Below, piece after piece: positions 8,078-14,237 of a stretch of 25,843 bases of DNA. The DNA is taken from assembly GCA_934654795.1 (NCBI GenBank), contig CAKUGT010000022.1, forward strand, positions 1 through 25,843. The letters are read 5' to 3'. This stretch comes from an uncultured Collinsella sp. Lineage in GTDB: Bacteria; Actinomycetota; Coriobacteriia; Coriobacteriales; Coriobacteriaceae. The notes under the pieces were generated by a model that worked only from the letters and a program-made list of their open reading frames with translations, ran no database searches and was not told the origin of the DNA. Every line of letters begins with the position of its first letter. Within the stretch, counting starts at the first letter, position 1. The position numbers and the translations under genes were made by a program.

Positions 8078-8100
8078 GCACCTGGGGACACTCCTTGTCA
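8078..8100 (+). repeat. GGGGAC-core repeat, copy A2 (arms decayed)
   Basis: Core GGGGACACTCCTT (8084-8096) matches the family, but the flanks do not pair with each other. It lies directly between copies A1 and A3. Confidence 0.45.
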
Positions 8101-8105
8101 ATGGT

Positions 8106-8138
8106 TTGGTGCAATGGGGTCAGGTTACTTTGCACCAA
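8106..8138 (+). repeat. GGGGAC-core inverted repeat, copy A3
   Basis: Perfect 9-bp arms TTGGTGCAA (8106-8114) and TTGCACCAA (8130-8138) enclose TGGGGTCAGGTTACT. Arms and core closely match the reverse complement of copies D1 and D2, 6.6 kb away. Confidence 0.7.
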
Positions 8139-8167
8139 GTTGGCGGCGCCGTTAAGCGGAAGGGGTG

Positions 8168-8196
8168 TTAGCGGGGTTTCCTTTTGGGCATACAAT
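8168..8196 (+). promoter_or_regulatory. Candidate sigma-70-type promoter of ade
   Basis: TACAAT (8191-8196, 5 of 6 to consensus) lies 17 bp after TTAGCG (3 of 6). Transcription would start near 8203, just before the leader hairpin. The -35 is weak. Confidence 0.4.
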
Positions 8197-8208
8197 GGCT
8201 ATTGGCCT

Positions 8209-8243
8209 GCTGCGGTGAAGGCTTGTCCGCTCCGCAGCTTTTT
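8209..8243 (+). promoter_or_regulatory. Terminator-like hairpin in the ade leader (possible attenuator)
   Basis: GCTGCGG (8209-8215) pairs with CCGCAGC (8232-8238), followed by TTTTT. It sits after the candidate promoter and 8 nt before the ade ribosome binding site. GCGG (8212-8215) can instead pair with CCGC (8227-8230), giving an alternative fold. No purine riboswitch signature is visible. Confidence 0.5.
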
Positions 8244-8263
8244 CTACGGTTAAAGGAGTATGT

Positions 8264-10084
8264 ATGTCCGTTGAGGTCATGAGGTCTGTGATCGATGCAG
8301 CCGAGGGCCGCGTGCCCGTCGACACGCTGTTTACCAATGCGCAGATTGTCGATGTGTACGGTCAGCGCGTGGCGCCCGGCAGCGTTGCCGTCAAGGACGG
8401 CGTAATCGTTGGCGTGCTCTACGACGGCCGCGACGATGCCGCCGATACCTACGAGGCTGCCGAGGTCATCGACTGCCAGAACCGCTACATTGCCCCTGGT
8501 TTTATTGACGGACACTTGCATATCGAGTCTTCGAACATCCGCCCCGCCGAGTATGCGCGCATGGCGGCGACGCGCGGCACCACCACTGCCATTGCCGACA
8601 GCCACGAGATCGCTAACGTCTCTGGCTTGGACGGCCTGCGCTTTATGATCGAGGATGGTCGTCGCGCGCCCATCTCCATCAAGTACATGATGCCCTCGTG
8701 CGTGCCCGCGCTGCCCGATGAGCAGGCCGGCGCTGTCATTACCGCCGCCGACATGCAGGCGTTTTTTGCCGAGCATCCGGGCGATGTCTTTGGCCTGGGC
8801 GAGATGATGAACCTGCCGGGCGTCTTTATGGCCGATCCCGAGACCTGCGCTCGTATCGACGCTGCTAACCAGACGCCGTCCAAACAGGTCGACGGCCATG
8901 CGCCGCTCGTTGCGGGCAAGGACCTCAACGCCTATGCCGCAGCGGGCATTATCGCCGACCACGAGTCGACGATTCCCGAGGAGGCGCTCGACAAGCTGTC
9001 CCGCGGCATGTATGTGATGCTGCGTGAGGGTACGTGCAGCCACGACCTGGCCAATTTGTCTCCGATGCTGCTGGAGAACCCTGCCCGCGCCCGCCGCTGC
9101 TGCTTTGCGACCGACGACCGCGCTCCCTCCGATGCTCTTTCGACCGGTATGATCGACAACGCCTGCCGCGTGGCTATCGAGGCTGGTATTGACCCCGTGG
9201 TTGCCATCTCTATGGCGTCCCTGTCCACGGCCGAGGCGTTTGGCCTGGACCACGGTTGCCGCGACCCGCACGAGCTGCGTGGCGCCATCGCCCCGGGCAA
9301 GCGTGCCGACCTGCTGGTGCTCAACGACCTGACGTTTGCCAAGGCTCCGCATCGTGTTTATGCCGCCGGTGCTCTGGTGGCGCAGGACGGCACCTTTGTG
9401 GGCGAGATTGCACCCGAGATGGCCGAGGTTGCGGCCCTTGCCGATGAGCTGCGCGCCTCCGTTAAGCTGCCGAAGCTTTCGCTCGACGTGTTCGACTATG
9501 CCTTTAAGCCGGGCGAGGCCGTCATTGACGTGGTGCCGGGTAAGGCCATCACGGGTATGGCTCGCCCCGAGAGCGCCGATGGCCTGCGCCGTATCATGCT
9601 GATCGAGCGCCATGGCCGTGGCGTGTCGCTGCAGGACGAGGGCGCCGATGGCGACGGCCCCGCGGGTCTGGGCCTGGTCGGTAAGCACATCGGCCGCGGC
9701 TGGGTGCGCGGCTTTACCATCGCGGGCGGCGCTATTGCCTCGACGATCGGACACGACTCGCACAACGTGTGCGTGGTGGGCGACAACGCGGCCGACATGT
9801 TGGCCGCCGTTGAGGCCGTGGGCCAGGGCGGCCACGTGCTGGTGCGCAACGGCGAGGTCGTGGCGCGCATCCCGCTGGCGCTCGGCGGCCTGATGAGCGA
9901 GGGCACGGCCGAAGACGTCGCGGCGCAGCACGACGACTTTATGGTCAAGGCGCGCGCCATGGGCATTGAGCCGCCGCTCGATCCCATCATGGGCATCATC
10001 TTCCTGCCCCTGCCGGTGATTCCGACGCTCCGCATCCGCCCCGAGGGCATGTTCGATGTCACTACCTTCACCTACGCCGACTAG
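8264..10084 (+). CDS. ade: Adenine deaminase
   Basis: Converts adenine to hypoxanthine and ammonia, feeding purine salvage. The 606-residue protein fits the Ade branch of the amidohydrolase superfamily, whose usual length is about 580-600. Metal-site motifs are visible: H84-x-H86 in P-G-F-I-D-G-H-L-H-I-E-S-S, H114 in D-S-H-E, E180 in G-L-G-E-M-M-N, H212 in D-G-H-A-P, H233 in D-H-E-S and the T-D-D at 283-285. The C-terminal adenine-deaminase domain (about 400-600) is complete. ATG at 8264 follows AAAGGAG by 5 nt. A terminator-like hairpin precedes the ribosome binding site, and the TAG stop lies inside a GGGGAC-core palindrome. No purine transporter or other purine gene is adjacent. Confidence 0.95.
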   Translation: MSVEVMRSVIDAAEGRVPVDTLFTNAQIVDVYGQRVAPGSVAVKDGVIVGVLYDGRDDAADTYEAAEVIDCQNRYIAPGFIDGHLHIESSNIRPAEYARMAATRGTTTAIADSHEIANVSGLDGLRFMIEDGRRAPISIKYMMPSCVPALPDEQAGAVITAADMQAFFAEHPGDVFGLGEMMNLPGVFMADPETCARIDAANQTPSKQVDGHAPLVAGKDLNAYAAAGIIADHESTIPEEALDKLSRGMYVMLREGTCSHDLANLSPMLLENPARARRCCFATDDRAPSDALSTGMIDNACRVAIEAGIDPVVAISMASLSTAEAFGLDHGCRDPHELRGAIAPGKRADLLVLNDLTFAKAPHRVYAAGALVAQDGTFVGEIAPEMAEVAALADELRASVKLPKLSLDVFDYAFKPGEAVIDVVPGKAITGMARPESADGLRRIMLIERHGRGVSLQDEGADGDGPAGLGLVGKHIGRGWVRGFTIAGGAIASTIGHDSHNVCVVGDNAADMLAAVEAVGQGGHVLVRNGEVVARIPLALGGLMSEGTAEDVAAQHDDFMVKARAMGIEPPLDPIMGIIFLPLPVIPTLRIRPEGMFDVTTFTYAD

Positions 10085-10111
10085 TCATTGGGGACGTTCT
10101 TAAACGACTAG
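10081..10111 (+). repeat. GGGGAC-core inverted repeat, copy B, overlapping the ade stop codon
   Basis: Core GGGGACGTTCTTA (10090-10102) is flanked by 9-nt arms CTAGTCATT (10081-10089) and AACGACTAG (10103-10111), pairing at 8 of 9 positions. The TAG stop of ade (10082-10084) is part of the left arm. Confidence 0.7.
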
Positions 10112-10117
10112 CCACCT

Positions 10118-10139
10118 GCGACACTCTTTGACTTGTCGC
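10118..10139. repeat. Small inverted repeat, possibly a degenerate copy
   Basis: GCGACA (10118-10123) pairs with TGTCGC (10134-10139) around CTCTTTGACT. The inside resembles a decayed version of copy A2 (GACACTCCTTGTC). Confidence 0.4.
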
Positions 10140-10223
10140 CTGACGCCGCGACCGTGAGTCCTCTGGCACGCGTGAGCTATTTGCTAGGTCCATGTAACGT
10201 TTATGACTGCGGGGTCTTATTTG

Positions 10224-10288
10224 AGCTCCCTTTGGGTACGTTGGAATCGGATACACGTCCGATTCCATCAAGCCCGAAGGGAGCTTTT
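10224..10288 (+). promoter_or_regulatory. Long leader hairpin covering the ribosome binding site of the HAD gene
   Basis: Outer arms AGCTCCCTTTGGG (10224-10236) and CCCGAAGGGAGCT (10273-10285) pair over 13 bp with one G-T pair. Inside, TGGAATCGGA (10242-10251) and TCCGATTCCA (10258-10267) form a second, perfect 10-bp stem. The right outer arm contains AAGGGAG, the only good Shine-Dalgarno sequence for the ATG at 10291, and is followed by TTT. It can act as a sequestering stem, a terminator, or both. Confidence 0.65.
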
Positions 10289-10290
10289 CT

Positions 10291-11085
10291 ATGTTTAAAC
10301 TGATTGCATCCGATATGGACGGCACACTGCTTGACGAAAATGGTCAGGTGCCGCCTGAGACCTACGAATTGATCCTGGCACTACGCGAGCATGGCGTACA
10401 TTTTGCCGCATCGTCAGGTCGCCGCTACGATCGCCTGTGCGAGTTCTTTGCGCCCGTTCGCGACAAGATGGACTTTGTTGCAGCCAACGGCGCCCAGGTC
10501 TACGCTGACGGCAAAATGGTAGACCGCGAGGTGTATTCGCACCTGGCGATTCGAAAGCTCGCCCAGGCCGTCGCGACGTTTCCCAATCTGCATCTTGCAC
10601 TCTTTGACCGAACCAAGTCCTTTTTGCTCGATGACGAGAGCAAGTTCGTGCGCGAGGTCGATAAGGACCTTCCCAATGCCGAACGTATTTGGGAGCTGCC
10701 CGATCCCAGCGTAAATATCATCAAAGCGAGTATCTTTTGCGACGACAGTGCGGTTATGGACAGTGCGTACGTGCTACAGCGCGAACTTGGTCAGCTCTTT
10801 ACTTTTGCGCCTTCGGGCAACGCGTGGATCGATGCCATGCAGCCTGGTGTGTCGAAGGCCTCGGGTATCGCGCAGCTCGCGGAGCATTACGGCATTGGTC
10901 GCGACGAGGTCATGGCGTTTGGCGACTCGATGAACGACTACGAGATCATTCGCTTTGTCGGCACGGGCTGCGCGATGGAAAACGCGCGCCCCGCGCTCAA
11001 GGCGGTGGCCGATCGCGTGGTGGGTTGTAACCGCGACCACGCCGTCCAGCAGGAGCTCCGCCGCGTGCTGAAGAGCCTCTGCTAG
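10291..11085 (+). CDS. Cof-type HAD-IIB phosphatase
   Basis: A 264-residue haloacid-dehalogenase hydrolase of the Cof/IIB group, cytoplasmic phosphatases usually acting on sugar phosphates, nucleotides or cofactors such as pyridoxal phosphate. Motif I is D8-x-D10-G-T; motif II is the S-S in A-A-S-S-G-R-R; the motif III Lys is likely in G-V-S-K-A-S-G; motif IV is G-D-S-M-N-D near residue 210. The central cap is the alpha/beta type between motifs II and III. The start ATG has AAGGGAG 6-7 nt upstream, but that sequence is locked in a long leader hairpin. It converges on a second Cof-type gene across a repeat-filled gap. Substrate cannot be told from sequence. It ends with TAG. Confidence 0.9.
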   Translation: MFKLIASDMDGTLLDENGQVPPETYELILALREHGVHFAASSGRRYDRLCEFFAPVRDKMDFVAANGAQVYADGKMVDREVYSHLAIRKLAQAVATFPNLHLALFDRTKSFLLDDESKFVREVDKDLPNAERIWELPDPSVNIIKASIFCDDSAVMDSAYVLQRELGQLFTFAPSGNAWIDAMQPGVSKASGIAQLAEHYGIGRDEVMAFGDSMNDYEIIRFVGTGCAMENARPALKAVADRVVGCNRDHAVQQELRRVLKSLC

Positions 11086-11086
11086 A

Positions 11087-11117
11087 CCGGTAGTTAGGGA
11101 CATTCCTTATGCGCCGG
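11087..11117 (+). repeat. GGGGAC-core repeat, copy C1 (degenerate)
   Basis: Core AGGGACATTCCTT (11096-11108) has 9-nt flanks whose outer ends CCGG/CCGG pair while the inner positions do not. It starts 2 bp after the upstream HAD gene's stop codon. Confidence 0.5.
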
Positions 11118-11119
11118 CA

Positions 11120-11140
11120 GTTGGGGACAGACTTAAGTGA
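11120..11140 (+). repeat. GGGGAC-core repeat, copy C2 (weak arms)
   Basis: Core GGGGACAGACTTA (11123-11135) is identical to that of C3, 33 bp downstream. Its own arms pair poorly, but its right flank GTGAGTG can pair with the left arm of C3 around AAAC. Confidence 0.55.
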
Positions 11141-11147
11141 GTGAAAC

Positions 11148-11176
11148 CACTCATTGGGGACAGACTTAAATGAGTG
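11148..11176 (+). repeat. GGGGAC-core inverted repeat, copy C3 (perfect)
   Basis: Core GGGGACAGACTTA (11156-11168) with perfect 8-bp arms CACTCATT (11148-11155) and AATGAGTG (11169-11176). The clearest short example of the family. Confidence 0.75.
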
Positions 11177-11187
11177 CCGCCAGCGAC

Positions 11188-11226
11188 TAGCCATTTAAGA
11201 ACGTCCCCAATGACTACCAATGACTA
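11188..11226 (-). repeat. GGGGAC-core inverted repeat, copy C4, abutting the minus-strand HAD stop codon
   Basis: On the minus strand the core is GGGGACGTTCTTA (11208-11196), identical to copy B. Arms TAGCCATT (11188-11195) and AATGACTA (11209-11216) pair at 7 of 8. AATGACTA is repeated at 11219-11226, where it includes the TAG stop of the neighbouring gene. Confidence 0.68.
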
Positions 11227-12066
11227 GGCGAGGGCGGCCATGATGGTGCGGGCGACGCCGTCGTGGTCGTTGTCGTATTCGGTGATGGCGTCGGCGGCCT
11301 CGCGGTCCTCGGGCTCGGCGTTGATCATGGCCATGCCGTGGCCCGCTGCCTGCAGCATGGGAATGTCGTTGATGTTGTCGCCGAAGGCCCAGGCGTCGGC
11401 GAGAGACTCGCCCAGATGCCCACATAGCCAAGCCAATGCCGTTCCCTTGGTGGCTCCCTCGCCCATGACCTCGATATTCATGGCGTACGAACGCGTGACC
11501 TCGATGCCTTCGAGCGTGTCGAGCGCTGCCGCGATGGCGTCGCGATCGGCCGGGTTGTGCCAGTACATGGCGATGCGTTCGAGTGTCTCGACCTCGTCGA
11601 TCTTGCTGTCGATATCCATGTCGATCGGCGTTCGCGTGCGCTTGAGCGAAGCCGCGATGTGAGGATCGCCGCCACAGAATTCGTCCAGGCGCATGTAGAG
11701 CGAGCGGGGGAGGAAGCACTGCCCGTCCGCGAAGATGTCGAAGGTCACATCGTGGCCGGCGGCAATGCTATGGACGCGGTGGGCGATGGCGCGGTCGAGC
11801 GGTCGGCTCAAAATGCGCGTAGCACGTGAGGCATCGGTGGGCGTACCGTCGTCGAGCTGCCAGACGCTGGCACCGTTGGCGCAGACCGCGTAGTGTACGG
11901 CGGGGTGGGCGAGGATGGGCTCAAAGATGCCCGACAGCGGGCGCCCCGTGCAGGGCACAAACTTAACACCGCGGCGCGCAAGCTCGTCGAGCATCGTCCA
12001 GGTGGCGTCGCTCATCTGCTTATCGCTCGTCAGCAACGTTCCATCCATATCGGAAAACACAATCAT
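11224..12066 (-). CDS. Cof-type HAD-IIB phosphatase (second, convergent copy)
   Basis: A 280-residue HAD-IIB hydrolase: D6-x-D8-G-T in F-S-D-M-D-G-T, motif II T-G-R-P, a Lys in G-A-T-K-G-T-A-L and motif IV G-D-N-I-N-D-I-P-M-L. It is related to, but clearly diverged from, the HAD gene at 10291, so it is not a recent duplicate. ATG at 12066 has AAAGGG 9 nt upstream. The citrate synthase terminator ends only 24 bp before the start codon, leaving no space for a promoter, so transcription must come by read-through or from a promoter inside the upstream terminator/3' region. Its TAG stop is embedded in a repeat half. Substrate unknown; cytoplasmic. Confidence 0.9.
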   Translation of the reverse strand: MIVFSDMDGTLLTSDKQMSDATWTMLDELARRGVKFVPCTGRPLSGIFEPILAHPAVHYAVCANGASVWQLDDGTPTDASRATRILSRPLDRAIAHRVHSIAAGHDVTFDIFADGQCFLPRSLYMRLDEFCGGDPHIAASLKRTRTPIDMDIDSKIDEVETLERIAMYWHNPADRDAIAAALDTLEGIEVTRSYAMNIEVMGEGATKGTALAWLCGHLGESLADAWAFGDNINDIPMLQAAGHGMAMINAEPEDREAADAITEYDNDHDGVARTIMAALA

Positions 12067-12090
12067 TCGATGCAGCCCTTTCTACTGGCA

Positions 12091-12130
12091 TAAAAAGCGT
12101 GGCCGAGGGCGGTGTTGCCCTGGCCACGCT
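12091..12130 (-). terminator. Intrinsic terminator after citrate synthase
   Basis: On the minus strand AGCGTGGCC (12130-12122) pairs with GGCCACGCT (12104-12096), with an inner AGGGC/GCCCT stem, followed by TTTTT. It lies between the citrate synthase stop and the start of the minus-strand HAD gene. Confidence 0.82.
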
Positions 12131-12153
12131 CGGGTTCTATAACGGTCCGCGTC

Positions 12154-13572
12154 CTAGCGATCGGCGAGCGGCTTGTACTCCAGCGGCTCGATCACCGGAC
12201 GGTATGCCGGGCGGATGATGCGGTGCGCGCAGAAGAGCTCTTCCATGCGGTGCGCCGACCAGCCCGCCATACGCGCGACGGCGAACAGCGGCGTAAAGAG
12301 CGTCTCGGGCACGCCGAGCATCTTGTAGATAAAGCCCGTGTACAGGTCGATGTTGGCGCAGATGGGCTTGGTCATGCCGTGGTCGCGCATGACCTGCGGG
12401 GCCAGGCGCTCGATGCGCTCGATGAGTGCGAACTCCTCGCCCAGATCCTTTTTGGCCGCCAGCGAGCGCGCATAATGGCGGCAGACCTCTGCACGCGGGT
12501 CGCTCAGCGTGTAGACGGCGTGGCCCATGCCGTAGATGAGGCCCGTGCCGTCGAAGGCCTGCTTGTCGAGGATCTTGCCCAGGTAGGCTGCGACCTCGTC
12601 GTCATCTTCCCAGTTGGAAACATGCGCGCGAATGTCCTCGTGCATGGACACGACCTTGGCGTTGGCGCCGCCGTGGCGCGGGCCCTTGAGCGAGCCGATA
12701 GCCGCGGCGTAGGCGGAGTACGGGTCGGTAGCCGAAGAGGACAGCACGCGGCAGGCGAAGGTGGAGTTGTTGCCGCCGCCGTGTTCGGCGTGCAGCATGA
12801 GCATCACATCGAGCAGCATGGCTTCGTCGTGAGTGAACGCCATGCCGCCGCGGAGGACCTGCAGGATGGTCTCGGCGGTGGAAAGGCCGGGCGTCGGGTG
12901 CGGCACGTGCACCTCTGAGCCGCGACGCTTGGCGACCGATGCCATATGCGCGAATGCGGCGATGCGGGGGAGACGGGCGAGCATGGAAATGGCGACGTCG
13001 ATCTCGTGCTCGGGCGTAATCACGTCGGGCTCGGCGTCGAAGGCGTAGAGCAGCAACACGGCGCGCTGGAGCACGTTCATGATGCTCGCCGACACCGTGG
13101 TCATGGGGAACTCTTTGACGTACTCGTCGCTCAGATGCCTAAAGGCACCCAGACGCTCGCAAAAACCGTCGAGCTCCTCTTTGTTGGGCAGCGAACCCGT
13201 GATGAGCAAGTAGGCGACCTCTTCGTAGCCATAGCGATTCTCGGCCTGGGCGTTGTTGACCAGATCCTCGATGTTGTAGCCGCGCAGCGTGAGCTTGCCC
13301 TGGTCGGGCACGACCTTGCCATCGACCTTGTTGTAGCCGTGCACGTCCGAGATGCGGGTAAGGCCCGCGACCACGCCCGAACCGTCGGCATTGCGCAGGC
13401 CGCGCTTGACGTTATGCTCGACGAACAGATCCTCGTCATACGGATCGGTCGGCAAGCCGTGGTAGAGATTTTCGCTTTCGGGCGAAATCTGGCGGCTCGC
13501 TTCGTAGTCCAGAACTAGACGACTCAGGTGATCGTCAAAGCGGTAGTAGATTTTCTTGGCGTCGTAAGCCAT
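12154..13572 (-). CDS. gltA: Citrate synthase
   Basis: Condenses oxaloacetate and acetyl-CoA to citrate. The 472-residue protein is longer than the 430-residue E. coli type and has an extra N-terminal segment of about 70 residues before L-T-L-R-G-Y-N-I-E-D-L (94-104). Catalytic and substrate residues are visible: H264 in A-E-H-G-G-G-N-N-S-T-F, H300 in G-P-R-H-G-G-A-N, H351 in G-M-G-H-A-V-Y and D409 in N-I-D-L-Y-T-G. An upstream open extension exists, but ATG at 13572 has GGAGAGGAG 5 nt before it. In a fermentative anaerobe the likely role is the oxidative branch toward 2-oxoglutarate and glutamate. Aconitase and isocitrate dehydrogenase are not in view. The ACT-domain gene lies 73 bp upstream on the same strand and may be cotranscribed. 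Ends with TAG. Confidence 0.95.
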   Translation of the reverse strand: MAYDAKKIYYRFDDHLSRLVLDYEASRQISPESENLYHGLPTDPYDEDLFVEHNVKRGLRNADGSGVVAGLTRISDVHGYNKVDGKVVPDQGKLTLRGYNIEDLVNNAQAENRYGYEEVAYLLITGSLPNKEELDGFCERLGAFRHLSDEYVKEFPMTTVSASIMNVLQRAVLLLYAFDAEPDVITPEHEIDVAISMLARLPRIAAFAHMASVAKRRGSEVHVPHPTPGLSTAETILQVLRGGMAFTHDEAMLLDVMLMLHAEHGGGNNSTFACRVLSSSATDPYSAYAAAIGSLKGPRHGGANAKVVSMHEDIRAHVSNWEDDDEVAAYLGKILDKQAFDGTGLIYGMGHAVYTLSDPRAEVCRHYARSLAAKKDLGEEFALIERIERLAPQVMRDHGMTKPICANIDLYTGFIYKMLGVPETLFTPLFAVARMAGWSAHRMEELFCAHRIIRPAYRPVIEPLEYKPLADR

Positions 13573-13645
13573 GCGCGCTCCTCTCCGGGCCGCATTGGGG
13601 TGGCGTGCTTGGGCGCGCGCCAGGCTTTCCCCAGCGGCCTGCTCG

Positions 13646-13933
13646 CTACAGGCGGTACATAAAGTTAAAGACGTCCTCGCGCTGGATGGACACGTTGACA
13701 CCCGAAAGCTCGCCGGCCTCGGCCAGCGCCTTCTGCAGCTCGGCGAAGTCGAGCTTGGACTCGGCGGTGTCGGCCAGCATGGTCATGGTGAAGATGTCCT
13801 CGATAATGGACTGCGTGATGTCGCGGATGTCGACGTTGGCCTCGCCCAGAACACGGGTGACGCCGGCGACGATGCCGGGGCGGTTCTTGCCAAGGACGGT
13901 GATGACGATACGGGAGGACGAGATCTCGGCCAT
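13646..13933 (-). CDS. ACT domain protein (UPF0237-like)
   Basis: A 95-residue stand-alone ACT-domain protein matching the UPF0237 pattern: I-V-I-T-V-L-G-K-N-R-P-G-I-V-A-G-V (residues about 8-24), then V-D-I-R-D-I-T-Q-S-I-I-E-D-I-F-T-M-T-M. ACT domains bind small ligands, often amino acids, and oligomerise; the role of this family is not established. ATG at 13933 has AAAGGG 6 nt upstream. On the minus strand a TACAAT -10-like hexamer (13999-13994) lies about 60 bp upstream. The gene precedes citrate synthase on the same strand, so a link to central metabolism or glutamate supply is possible but only inferred. Ends with TAG. Confidence 0.88.
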   Translation of the reverse strand: MAEISSSRIVITVLGKNRPGIVAGVTRVLGEANVDIRDITQSIIEDIFTMTMLADTAESKLDFAELQKALAEAGELSGVNVSIQREDVFNFMYRL

Positions 13934-14102
13934 GGGAAACCCTTTCGCGTGTTGGCGGCGCGCGGGGCGCTCCGCTACGGTACAGTGTTCATCATTGTAC
14001 CTGTCTGGCGCCAAAAGGGGTGTGCTTACTGCGGCGTTACACGTCTGCAACATGGGCGAAAGGGCGACAGGGTGCGTGTCCGCTGCGGTTGTCCACGCCG
14101 CA

Positions 14103-14132
14103 TCCCACAAAGACCGTGAACCTTTTGTGGGA
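14103..14132. repeat. Inverted repeat overlapping the rpmE -35 region
   Basis: TCCCACAAA (14103-14111) and TTTGTGGGA (14124-14132) are perfect 9-bp arms around a 12-nt spacer. The right arm contains the candidate -35 TTGTGG, so a bound protein would block the promoter. No T-run follows. Confidence 0.55.
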
Positions 14133-14153
14133 CGCGCGGCGCCGTGGTACCAT
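14125..14153 (+). promoter_or_regulatory. Candidate promoter of rpmE
   Basis: TTGTGG (14125-14130) and TACCAT (14148-14153) are spaced 17 bp apart. A start near 14160 would give a leader of about 78 nt that begins at the first leader hairpin. Confidence 0.42.
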
Positions 14154-14166
14154 AGCCAAGTTTGTT

Positions 14167-14215
14167 GTCTTGGTCGGAAACCAAGACGCCTTATGCGCTG
14201 ATCGGTAACCAGCGC
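14167..14215 (+). promoter_or_regulatory. Tandem-hairpin leader of rpmE (candidate bL31 autoregulatory RNA)
   Basis: Hairpin 1 is GTCTTGGT (14167-14174) with ACCAAGAC (14180-14187). Hairpin 2 is GCGCTG (14195-14200) with CAGCGC (14210-14215). Both carry the same element across loop and 3' arm, TCGGAAACCA (14174-14183) and TCGGTAACCA (14202-14211). Ribosomal-protein leaders upstream of bL31 genes have been catalogued computationally in several bacterial groups; I could not check whether this matches one. Confidence 0.55.
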
Positions 14216-14237
14216 CTGACCAATAAGGAGTCCTACC

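Larger units (their letters stand above)
7876..8263. other. Intergenic region tyrS-ade (overview)
   Basis: These 388 bases hold, in order, the tyrS 3' hairpin and terminator, three copies of the GGGGAC-core repeat (8050-8138), a candidate promoter (-10 TACAAT at 8191) and the ade leader hairpin. I see no convincing gene; short open frames here lack ribosome binding sites. Confidence 0.7.
13934..14237. other. Divergent intergenic region between ACT gene and rpmE (overview)
   Basis: These 304 bases hold a minus-strand -10-like TACAAT (13994-13999) for the ACT gene, an inverted repeat at 14103-14132, a candidate rpmE promoter and the two-hairpin rpmE leader. No gene is visible. Confidence 0.6.

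Noticed and set aside
8139..8263. Possible purine riboswitch before ade
   Set aside because: The conserved three-way junction bases of the purine aptamer are not seen; only a simple hairpin with a T-run is present.
8168..9931. A long minus-strand open frame opposite ade
   Set aside because: It is antisense to a clear adenine deaminase and has shadow-type composition (rich in His, Arg, Gly, Val) with no recognisable domain.
10291..12066. The two HAD genes as a recent tandem or inverted duplication
   Set aside because: They share only the HAD motifs; the cap domains and most residues differ, so they are distant paralogues.
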